This document shows, piece by piece, positions 1 to 5,570 of a stretch of DNA of 5,570 nucleotides; within the stretch, counting starts at the first letter, position 1; every line of letters begins with the position of its first letter. This DNA comes from Eudoraea sp. Its GTDB lineage: Bacteria; Bacteroidota; Bacteroidia; Flavobacteriales; Flavobacteriaceae. The stretch lies in NCBI GenBank assembly GCA_013041785.1, contig JABDRK010000283.1, positions 1-5,570 on the forward strand, read 5' to 3'. Under the pieces are notes generated by a model. That model saw only the letters and a program-made list of their open reading frames with translations, had not been told where the DNA came from and made no database searches. The position numbers were made by a program, and so were the translations under genes.

Positions 1-36
1 AAAATAGACCCCGTAAAAATCATCAGAGGAACCTAA
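1..36 (+). CDS. C-terminal tail of an upstream gene, probably ABC transporter permease (partial)
   Basis: Frame 1 is open from the first base and ends at TAA (34-36), giving the tail KIDPVKIIRGT. Permeases of the FtsX/MacB/LolC class commonly end with a cytoplasmic motif of the form 'xxPxxxLRxE' after the last membrane helix, and DPVKIIRG fits that pattern. The stop lies 11 bases before the ATG of a LolD-like ATPase on the same strand, the usual partner of such permeases, so a permease-ATPase operon is the natural reading. Only 11 residues are visible, so the family call is inference from motif plus context. A chance open frame of this length is quite possible on its own. Frame 2 is closed at once by TAG (5-7); frame 3 is the upstream extension of the ATPase frame. 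Confidence 0.55.
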   Translation, partial: KIDPVKIIRGT

Positions 37-47
37 TCCCCATCCCT

Positions 48-755
48 ATGAAGAAAGTATTAGAAGCCGTTAATATCAACAAACACTTTTGGAAGCCTGT
101 TGATTTCCATGTGTTGAAGGATATCAGTTTTGCGGTAAAGAAGGGAGAATTTGCGACGATTATGGGGAAATCGGGTTCAGGGAAGTCAACGCTGCTGTAC
201 ATTCTTTCAACCATGGATACGGATTACGAAGGAGAACTATACCTCAACGAAGAATTGGTCAGCGGGAAACCACATCAGGAATTATCCCGATTGCGCAACC
301 GGCATATTGGCTTTGTTTTCCAGTTTCATTATTTGCTGTCGGAGTTCAGTGTGCTCGAAAATGTAATGCTCCCGGCCAAAAAACTGGCCACCAAATCGGA
401 TGCGGAAATTGAGCACGAGGCTATGGAAAAATTGAAAATGCTCAATATAGCCAATCTCGCAAAAAAACGGGCTTCGCGTATTTCAGGTGGGGAAAAACAG
501 CGGGTAGCCATTGCAAGGGCCCTGATCAACAATCCGTCTATTTTAATGGGCGATGAACCTACAGGCAACCTGGACAGTTATAATGCCGAGAATGTGTTCC
601 AGATTTTCAAGCAGCTAAAAGAAGAACAGGGATTGTCACTGCTTGTGGTTACACACGATTATGATTTTGCCAAGCGTACGGACCGGATTATTGAAATGGA
701 GGATGGCCGGATTCTTCAGGAACCGCTAAAAACTTCTTTCATTAAAACTCAATAG
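48..755 (+). CDS. ABC transporter ATP-binding protein, LolD/MacB-like
   Basis: Complete 235-residue nucleotide-binding subunit, normal length for the LolD/MacB/FtsE group. It would hydrolyse ATP on the cytoplasmic face of the inner membrane to drive a permease that handles lipoproteins, peptides, drugs or envelope components. Visible motifs in order: Walker A GKSGSGKST (40-48), Q-loop at Q92 within FQFHYLLSEF (close to the LolD-type QFHHLLPDF), signature ISGGEKQR (145-152), Walker B ILMGDE (165-170) with catalytic E170, D-loop GNLD (173-176) and switch H203 in VVTHD. All catalytic residues are present. The ATG at 48 gives the expected N-terminus MKKVLEAVNINKHFW. The frame stays open back to base 3 with no other ATG, and the only purine-rich stretch (AGAGGA, 25-30) is too far upstream for a normal ribosome site. 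It sits 11 bases behind a probable permease tail. Its last 30 bases overlap the end of the convergent stress-protein gene. The exact substrate cannot be told; LolD proper, MacB-like or a general efflux ATPase are all possible. Confidence 0.93.
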   Translation: MKKVLEAVNINKHFWKPVDFHVLKDISFAVKKGEFATIMGKSGSGKSTLLYILSTMDTDYEGELYLNEELVSGKPHQELSRLRNRHIGFVFQFHYLLSEFSVLENVMLPAKKLATKSDAEIEHEAMEKLKMLNIANLAKKRASRISGGEKQRVAIARALINNPSILMGDEPTGNLDSYNAENVFQIFKQLKEEQGLSLLVVTHDYDFAKRTDRIIEMEDGRILQEPLKTSFIKTQ

Positions 756-1568
756 CGGGATATTGCTTCGGGATTCCATGGCTTTCACACGGTCCCGGTG
801 GAATAGTTTGCCAAAAACCGTCCTGCTGTTTTCACGCTCCAGCATGGCCAGCACGTCTGCTTTTACATCCTGGGTATACATGGAAAGCCCTTCCTGGATA
901 TTATCTGCAAAGATCATATGGAACCTAATGTTGGGATAATCCACCTCCTGATCAAGCATTTCTTTAAACCATTCCATCTGCTCCATGCCTGCGTATTCTT
1001 CCTGGGTTGGTATATGAACCACCCTGATCTCTGCCCCATAGGGAGCAGCCAGAAGCACAAGTTGTTTTATCGCCTTGATGTCCCGCTCTTCAAAATCGGT
1101 GGCATAGACCATAGTCTTCGGTTTACGATAGCGATAGGGGTTTGGAACCATCAGCACCGGGCAGGGGCTTTCTTCGAGAATAGCGCTTGCGATATTTCCG
1201 GAAAAGTATCCTCTTAACGTATGCTCATCTTTCATTCCCAGAATCAACAAATCTGCCTTCAGGGCCCGGGTACGTTTCAAAATGCCTTCTGAAATTGAGG
1301 GACTCGCTATGACATCCAGCGTGATATGGGGACCCATGCGGTCTTTCAGGTAACGGGAACAGTAGTTGTGCAAGACCATCATTTGTTCTTCAGCAGCCAT
1401 TTTTTTAAGTTGTTTGGGTGGCCTGATGGTTGAAACGGCTATAGGGGGTAAATTAAAGACGGATAAAACAATAAAATTGGCTTTAAGGGCTTCACTGAGG
1501 TAATAGGCATATCTCAAAGCAGGGGTTGCATGGCGTGTACAATCCGTGGCATAAATGATAGTCTTCAT
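726..1568 (-). CDS. Universal stress protein, two tandem UspA domains
   Basis: Complete 280-residue cytoplasmic protein with two Usp domains, a common Bacteroidota arrangement. Domain 1 (about 1-142) opens with the beta-strand/Asp motif IIYATD (4-9) and ends with the typical SPCPVLMVP strand (134-142). Domain 2 (about 151-275) opens with MVYATDF (153-159) and ends with NIPLLSF (269-275). Usp proteins bind ATP or other nucleotides and help survival under starvation, oxidative, metal or envelope stress; no specific reaction is known for most. The ATP motif G-2x-G-9x-G(S/T) is degenerate: domain 1 has G111 but D114 in place of the second Gly and G124-N125 at the end, and domain 2 lacks the glycines. 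Nucleotide binding is therefore uncertain. The start at 1568 gives the standard MKTIIYATD opening; no Shine-Dalgarno is visible. It lies 95 bases downstream of, and on the same strand as, the efflux adaptor, so it may be the last gene of that operon or have its own promoter. The TAG stop (726-728) lies inside the opposing ABC gene. Confidence 0.93.
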   Translation of the reverse strand: MKTIIYATDCTRHATPALRYAYYLSEALKANFIVLSVFNLPPIAVSTIRPPKQLKKMAAEEQMMVLHNYCSRYLKDRMGPHITLDVIASPSISEGILKRTRALKADLLILGMKDEHTLRGYFSGNIASAILEESPCPVLMVPNPYRYRKPKTMVYATDFEERDIKAIKQLVLLAAPYGAEIRVVHIPTQEEYAGMEQMEWFKEMLDQEVDYPNIRFHMIFADNIQEGLSMYTQDVKADVLAMLERENSRTVFGKLFHRDRVKAMESRSNIPLLSFNERSF

Positions 1569-1663
1569 AGGTACGTCAATTACATGTGGAAACTAACGGA
1601 TAAGAAGTTGTAATAAAATGATATTTATCATCAACTGCTCAGGCCAATGCACGGATTGATCAA
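1569..1663 (-). promoter_or_regulatory. Intergenic leader of the universal stress protein gene
   Basis: This 95-base, AT-rich gap separates the adaptor stop from the stress-protein start and is the only sizeable non-coding stretch in the window. Reading toward the stress gene it holds a 10-base palindrome ATTGATCAAT (1655-1664, touching the adaptor stop), a TTGATG that could serve as a -35 element (about 1632-1637), and a tighter inverted repeat listed separately. I could not find a convincing sigma-70 -10 box or a Bacteroidota -7 box (TAnnTTTG) at the right spacing. No GC-rich hairpin with a T run is present either, so a strong terminator after the adaptor is unlikely and read-through into the stress gene is plausible. 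Confidence 0.4.
1618..1631. promoter_or_regulatory. Inverted repeat ATGATA-TT-TATCAT, possible operator or weak terminator
   Basis: Perfect 6-base arms around a 2-base spacer, centred about 56 bases upstream of the stress-protein start and 40 bases past the adaptor stop. The compact two-fold symmetry fits a dimeric regulator site. On the - strand it is followed by TTTATTA, so it could also act as a weak, AT-only hairpin terminator with a 5-base stem. A dyad of this size is expected by chance about once per few kilobases, so only its position between two genes argues for function. No named regulator box was recognised. Confidence 0.25.
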
Positions 1664-2821
1664 TTAATCAGCTTCAGTACGGAACCAGTACGTTCCACCT
1701 GTGAGAAATTGGCGCTTTAAAAGTTCAGGATCAGGAGATATGATTTGAGAATATCCATCCTGGGAGATACCCAGGTCAATGGGAATCTTTTTGAAATGGA
1801 ATTCATCCTCCGTTTGTTCCCACAGAACCAGAGCAAATGCGCCTTCCCCCTCCCGAATTACCGCTTCATCCGGCAAAACCACCGCTTCCTTTTCAGCGAC
1901 TTCAATAACAGCCTGCACATACATGCCGATGGCAAATTTTTCGGCCAGGGAAGCAGGGATATGCCCGTGTACCCGTAAGGTGCGACTCTCCATTTCAACA
2001 AGGTTCCCCACCTTGTATACCTCGCCATCAAATACCTGTCCCGGATTTTCCGGCAGGTAAAAGTGAATGGGCTGACCGATTTTGATTTTAATTGCATCCC
2101 CTTCAAATATTCCCAACTCCAGATGCAGGTGTTCCGTGTTTATGATTTCCAGCAAGGCTTGATTGGGAGGTGTATACATCCCCAGGCTTACCTTTACGTC
2201 GGTTATACTTCCCGCTATGGGGGCGATAAGATTGAGATTTGGACGAATTCCTTCCGCCAGGAGCCTATCCGTATCTACCCGCAGCAATCCCAGCTGGGCT
2301 TTCAGGCTTGATATCTTTGCGTCATTTTTTCTGTATTCGCTTTCTGCTTTCATATAATTCTTGCGAGAAGTTACCTGCTCAGCAAATAGTGTTTTTTGAC
2401 GTTCGTATTCCGCCCTCAGGTAATCCTGCTGTGCCGCCGCCTCCAAAAATTCCTGCTGTAGTGCAACAAAATCGGGGTTTTCCAAAACGATAACCCGTTG
2501 TCCTTTTCTTACTTTGTCTCCAACAATTAAAGGGGCATGCTTGATAAAACCGGGCATTGGGGCACTTATTACAGCACGATTCTCCGGAGGGACATCAATA
2601 TATCCCTGAGTATTTACCTCCTCCCTGACCATAATGGTGTCTGCAAACCCCAGGGCCATCCCGCTGGATTTGAACTGGTCTGCACGGATACGAATTCCAT
2701 TTTCTACGATTTCAATTGTACCTTCGGGCATGCCGGTTTCCGTTGTAGTTCCCTTTTCCTTACAATTCACGAAAAGCATAAGACTCAGGAATAAGGCAGC
2801 ATATTTTTTTACCAATATCAT
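1664..2821 (-). CDS. Periplasmic adaptor (membrane fusion) subunit of heavy-metal RND efflux pump, CzcB-like lipoprotein
   Basis: Complete 385-residue adaptor that would link the RND pump to the outer-membrane duct in the periplasm. A lipoprotein signal is visible: short basic N-terminus (KK at 5-6), hydrophobic stretch 7-18 and FVNC with Cys20, followed by KEKG. Domains in order: a beta-rich start (about 36-84); first lipoyl half (about 85-118, with APMPGFI and VGDKVRKGQ); a helical hairpin (about 119-192, rich in Glu, Gln, Lys and Ala); second lipoyl half (about 196-227, LIAPIAGSITDVKVSLG); beta-barrel (about 228-308) and membrane-proximal domain (about 309-385). There is no Met-rich or His-rich N-terminal metal-binding segment as in CusB, which favours CzcB-type divalent cation export. 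It starts 7 bases after the stop of the RND-channel fusion, so the two are almost certainly co-translated. No Shine-Dalgarno precedes the ATG (upstream reads CTAAAATAACGAACTG), as is common in Bacteroidota. The name CzcB would be by analogy only. Confidence 0.93.
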   Translation of the reverse strand: MILVKKYAALFLSLMLFVNCKEKGTTTETGMPEGTIEIVENGIRIRADQFKSSGMALGFADTIMVREEVNTQGYIDVPPENRAVISAPMPGFIKHAPLIVGDKVRKGQRVIVLENPDFVALQQEFLEAAAQQDYLRAEYERQKTLFAEQVTSRKNYMKAESEYRKNDAKISSLKAQLGLLRVDTDRLLAEGIRPNLNLIAPIAGSITDVKVSLGMYTPPNQALLEIINTEHLHLELGIFEGDAIKIKIGQPIHFYLPENPGQVFDGEVYKVGNLVEMESRTLRVHGHIPASLAEKFAIGMYVQAVIEVAEKEAVVLPDEAVIREGEGAFALVLWEQTEDEFHFKKIPIDLGISQDGYSQIISPDPELLKRQFLTGGTYWFRTEAD

Positions 2822-2828
2822 CAGTTCG

Positions 2829-5570
2829 TTATTTTAGGGTTAGGTATTTAATTGCGATTACGGTTTGGTTATATCGATTTAGATGATCCAGATAAGACAA
2901 ACGCAATTCGCTGACTTGTTCAAGGCTTTGAATGTACTGGAAGAAGTTAATCTCCCCATTTTTATAACTTAATATCGCCGTCTTCTGGATCTCATTGGCC
3001 AGTTGTTGTCCTTCCTGTTCGTAATAATCCAGTGTCAGGAGATTTTTTCGCAATTCATGTTGTAACTGCTGATAGAAAGTTTCCAAACGGATTCTGTAGT
3101 CCCTGACCTGCGACAGACTTGCCTCTTCTGCTAGTTTTGATGCCTTTATTCGGGAAGCCTTAGCCGGGAATAGCAAGGGTATTTTAAATCCCAGTTGATA
3201 GCCATATAATTGTTGATCAAGGGTGGAATTAGACCCCTGGAAATAGTTTAGTGATATATCGGGCAGGAGTGATTGCTTTTCGTACCTGTATTTATCCGAA
3301 AAATATTGACTTTGGTTTTCTACATACTTAAGGCCCGGATGATCTCCTATTTCTTGTAGCTGTGGTTTTAGTTTTGCCGGCGGTTCCTTCACCACGGCCA
3401 AAGGCCCCTCTACCTGTACAATTTGAATCAAAGCATCGATCAATACCTTTTCTTCCTCTTCCAGGGCTTCCAGGGAATTGGTCACTTGTTTCTGTTTAGC
3501 CAGCGCCGTTATCTTTTCAAGGTAATTGGTCTCTCCAAGTTCAAACCTTCTGCTTGCAGCCCTGGCAAATTCCGTGAATAAGGAATCCAGGGTTTTGTAG
3601 ATCCCAATTTGGGCGTAAAGGGATTGCAATTTATAATAGGAAGCTTCGAGGGCACCTTCAATTTGACGCTGTTCAATATCCAACTGATTTTCAGCCGTTT
3701 CCAATACCGATCTCCGGATCTGACGATCCGTAAAATACAACAGGGGAAACCTGAAATCCTGCTTAACTCCATATACTTCCAGGGGTTTTCCATTTATGCT
3801 CAGATTGTTCTGGTCATAGCTGTAATAGAGCTCGGTTTTGTCAAAATCAAATGCAGCACCCAGCAGGGACTTTTCCCGGTCACGGGACAAAGAAGCAGCC
3901 CTTAACTGCCCATTATTGTCAATTGCCAATTGCCTGAGTTCCTCCAGCCCCATAGGCTTTGATTGTGCTATTGTACTTTGCATGGGAACCAGCATACCCA
4001 ACACAAGGAAAGGTATGGCGGTCTTAGCTATCTTGTTTTTTCTTTCAGAGCTTCGTTTGGCGATCAGGGAGTACAAAACAGGGAGGACCACCAGGGTGAG
4101 CAAAGTGGCTGTGATCAATCCTCCTATGACTACCGTAGCCAGTGGTCGCTGTACCTCGGCCCCAACATTCGTGGAAATGGCCATAGGCAAAAAGCCCAGC
4201 GCGGCAGCGGATGCGGTAAGTACTACCGCCCTCAGCCTGTGCCGCGTACCTAAAAGCACCAGTTCATCATGATTCATAGTTCCTTCTTTTTTCAATTCTT
4301 TAAAATGCTCTATCAATACAATTCCATTTAGCACAGCTATCCCGAAAAGGGCTATAAATCCTATACCTGCGGATATGCTAAAGGGCATATCCCGCAACCA
4401 CAACAGTAGCACGCCCCCTACGGCGGCAAGGGGAATGGCAGAATATACCAGCAAGGCATCACGGACCGATCCAAATGCGAAAAACAACAAAATAAAAATG
4501 AGCAGTAGTGAAATCGGGACAGCTACAAGCAAACGGCTCCGGGCTTTCTGAAGATTTTCAAATTGCCCCCCGTAGGAAATGGAATAACCTGCCGGAAGGA
4601 TTATTTTGTCTTCTATTCGGTTTTGTATATCATCCACTACGGATTGCAGATCGCGATTTCGGACGTTCACCCCTACCACGATACGCCTCCTGGTATCGTC
4701 CCTTGCAATTTTAGCCGCCCCACTGGTATAGGAGATGGTAGCGAGCTCCCGCAGCGGGACTTTCTGGCCTCCCGGGCTGTCTACATACAGGTTTTGCAGC
4801 AGTTCTAAATTGCTGCGGTGCCGTTTGTTAAAGCGAAGGGTGAGGTCAAATCTCTTCTCCCCCTCATATACCGTTCCAAGCTTTGCACCTGCAAATCCCA
4901 TTTCAATAAAACGGTTAAGTTCATTTATTTTAAGTCCGTATTGAGCCATTTTTGCCCGATTATAACGCACGTTCATTTGAGGCAGTCCCACGATCTTCTC
5001 AACGGTGATATCGGCGGCTCCGGCAACATCTGATATCTGGGATTTTATCTCATTGGCCTTCTCACTCAGCAGGTCCAGGTCCTCCCCAAATACCTTTATC
5101 GCAATATCTGCCCTAACCCCGGTGATCAGTTCGTTAAATCGCATTTCAATGGGTTGAGTAAACTCTACCTCCATCCCCGGGATTATTGACAGGGCATCTT
5201 TAAACTGTTCAGCGAGTTCATCTTTGGACCGGGCAGAAACCCATTCACTTTTGGGTTTCAGGGTAATTATCACGTCACTTTCTTCCATGGACATGGGATC
5301 TGTAGGGACTTCGGCTGCTCCGATCCGGGTTACTACCTGATCTACTTCGGGAAATTGATCTAACAGGATTTGCTCGATCTCTGTGGTAATTTCAATGGTC
5401 TTACTCAGGGAGGTACCGGTTGGTAAAACAGGCTGTATAACAAAATCACCCTCATCCAGCGTAGGTACAAACTCAGCTCCCAGTGTACTGAATACATACA
5501 CCGTTAACAGTAACAGAGCAGAAGCAATCCCGATAACCCATTTCTTTCTTTGAAGCGCCCAGCGTATGGT
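2829..5570 (-). CDS. CzcA-type heavy-metal efflux RND transporter fused to TolC/CzcC-like outer-membrane factor (5' end outside window)
   Basis: The frame is open to the right edge, so the true start is outside; 913 residues are visible (numbered here from the codon at 5570). The first part is the second half of an inner-membrane proton-driven metal pump: TM7 (about 11-31), the CzcA-like LGAEFVPTLDEG (30-41), a periplasmic porter/docking region (about 42-345) containing PIEMRFNEL (140-148), then TM8-TM12 (about 347-367, 371-392, 398-422, 447-467, 478-502) with AVLNGIVLI (412-420) and GAEVQRPLATVVIGG (470-484), both hallmarks of the CzcA branch. After a basic linker and a hydrophobic segment (about 505-535), residues about 536-913 form an outer-membrane factor: LEELRQLAIDNN (542-553), repeat motif RRFELGETNYLE (674-685) and its second copy SYKNGEINFFQYIQ (868-881). 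About 540 residues (TM1-6, first porter half, TM4 proton relay) are missing. CusA's three methionine ligands appear replaced, favouring Zn/Co/Cd/Ni over Cu/Ag. The adaptor gene follows after 7 bases. Confidence 0.95.
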   Translation of the reverse strand, partial: TIRWALQRKKWVIGIASALLLLTVYVFSTLGAEFVPTLDEGDFVIQPVLPTGTSLSKTIEITTEIEQILLDQFPEVDQVVTRIGAAEVPTDPMSMEESDVIITLKPKSEWVSARSKDELAEQFKDALSIIPGMEVEFTQPIEMRFNELITGVRADIAIKVFGEDLDLLSEKANEIKSQISDVAGAADITVEKIVGLPQMNVRYNRAKMAQYGLKINELNRFIEMGFAGAKLGTVYEGEKRFDLTLRFNKRHRSNLELLQNLYVDSPGGQKVPLRELATISYTSGAAKIARDDTRRRIVVGVNVRNRDLQSVVDDIQNRIEDKIILPAGYSISYGGQFENLQKARSRLLVAVPISLLLIFILLFFAFGSVRDALLVYSAIPLAAVGGVLLLWLRDMPFSISAGIGFIALFGIAVLNGIVLIEHFKELKKEGTMNHDELVLLGTRHRLRAVVLTASAAALGFLPMAISTNVGAEVQRPLATVVIGGLITATLLTLVVLPVLYSLIAKRSSERKNKIAKTAIPFLVLGMLVPMQSTIAQSKPMGLEELRQLAIDNNGQLRAASLSRDREKSLLGAAFDFDKTELYYSYDQNNLSINGKPLEVYGVKQDFRFPLLYFTDRQIRRSVLETAENQLDIEQRQIEGALEASYYKLQSLYAQIGIYKTLDSLFTEFARAASRRFELGETNYLEKITALAKQKQVTNSLEALEEEEKVLIDALIQIVQVEGPLAVVKEPPAKLKPQLQEIGDHPGLKYVENQSQYFSDKYRYEKQSLLPDISLNYFQGSNSTLDQQLYGYQLGFKIPLLFPAKASRIKASKLAEEASLSQVRDYRIRLETFYQQLQHELRKNLLTLDYYEQEGQQLANEIQKTAILSYKNGEINFFQYIQSLEQVSELRLSYLDHLNRYNQTVIAIKYLTLK
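2832..3965 (-). other. Outer-membrane factor (TolC/CzcC-like) domain of the fusion protein
   Basis: The last ~378 residues of the fusion are a whole outer-membrane factor, a trimeric channel running from the periplasm through the outer membrane. Two related halves are visible. Half 1 has helix LEELRQLAIDNN, a strand region ELYYSYDQNN and LEVYGVKQDFRF, then long Glu/Gln/Lys-rich helices with RRFELGETNYLE. Half 2 has the strand region LPDISLNYFQ and LYGYQLGFKIPLLFP, then helices with SYKNGEINFFQYIQ. The domain is somewhat short compared with free TolC-like proteins (usually above 400 residues), with short strand loops. There is no Cys near its start, so it would not be lipidated as CusC is. Confidence 0.88.
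3966..4058 (-). other. Linker with internal signal-peptide-like segment between pump and channel
   Basis: After TM12 the chain reads AKRSSERKNKIAK (cytoplasmic, strongly basic), then a hydrophobic run AIPFLVLGMLVPMQS and T-I-A|Q-S-K-P. This is the n-h-c layout of a Sec signal peptide with a plausible signal peptidase I site (Thr at -3, Ala at -1) and Gln at +1, as often seen in Bacteroidota exported proteins. At minimum it must act as a 13th membrane crossing, because the pump's C-terminus is cytoplasmic and the channel domain belongs outside. Whether it is cleaved cannot be read from sequence. Confidence 0.6.

Noticed and set aside
25..30. AGAGGA as ribosome binding site of the ABC ATPase
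   Set aside because: It lies about 17 bases from the ATG and within the upstream coding tail; spacing is too long, and Bacteroidota genes often lack such a site.
750..765. CAATA-gcggga-TATTG inverted repeat near the convergent stops as a two-way terminator
   Set aside because: Only a 5-base AT-rich stem with no T run on either strand; too weak to call.
918..1217. 99-codon + strand open frame opposite the stress-protein gene
   Set aside because: The antisense strand encodes a complete Usp protein with both domains; this frame has no recognisable family features.
1655..1664. Palindrome ATTGATCAAT as an operator
   Set aside because: Ten-base palindromes are expected several times by chance in a window this size, and this one runs into the adaptor stop codon; noted only as part of the intergenic region.
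1858..2106. 82-codon - strand open frame inside the adaptor gene
   Set aside because: Same strand but shifted frame relative to a well-supported CzcB-like gene; the composition (many Arg, Trp, Cys) is typical of an out-of-frame shadow.
3838..4272. 144-codon open frame on the + strand
   Set aside because: It lies wholly antisense to the end of the pump and the start of the channel, has a Ser/Ala/Arg-rich composition with no recognisable motif, and the opposite strand is clearly the coding one.
5499..5501. GTG as the start of the RND-channel gene
   Set aside because: The frame continues upstream without a stop to base 5570, and the 23 extra residues form TM7 leading into LGAEFVPTLDEG, so the gene begins outside the window.

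Overview
The window looks like chromosome from a member of Bacteroidota, most likely a flavobacterium. This rests on protein style (a LolD-like ATPase starting MKKVLEAVNINKHFW, a tandem-domain UspA-like protein, a CzcA pump fused to its own outer-membrane channel), on the lack of good Shine-Dalgarno sequences before most starts, and on a lipobox with Asn before the Cys. Genus cannot be read from this sequence. Coding is dense, with no gene-free stretch longer than 95 bases.

Left part, + strand (1-755): the last 11 codons of an upstream gene, probably an ABC permease of the FtsX/MacB/LolC type, followed after 11 bases by a complete LolD/MacB-like ABC ATPase. Together they look like a permease-ATPase transport operon entering from the left edge.

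Right part, - strand (5570 down to 726): an operon-like run read right to left. It starts outside the window with a large heavy-metal efflux RND protein of CzcA type. Its C-terminus continues in the same frame into a TolC/CzcC-type outer-membrane factor, so pump and exit duct are one polypeptide (913 residues visible, N-terminal half missing). Seven bases later comes the periplasmic adaptor, a CzcB-like lipoprotein. After a 95-base gap holding a small inverted repeat comes a two-domain universal stress protein. Its 3' end overlaps the 3' end of the ABC ATPase gene by 30 bases, tail to tail.

Working together: the fusion protein and the adaptor would supply all three parts of a tripartite pump that moves divalent metal cations (Co/Zn/Cd/Ni class more likely than Cu/Ag) out of the cell. 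The universal stress protein may be co-transcribed as a stress partner. The most interesting point is the join between pump and channel. A basic stretch followed by a short hydrophobic segment ending in T-I-A|Q looks like a retained signal peptide, which suggests the channel is exported through it and perhaps cut free after translation. No RNA genes, mobile elements, CRISPR arrays or insertion sequences were seen.
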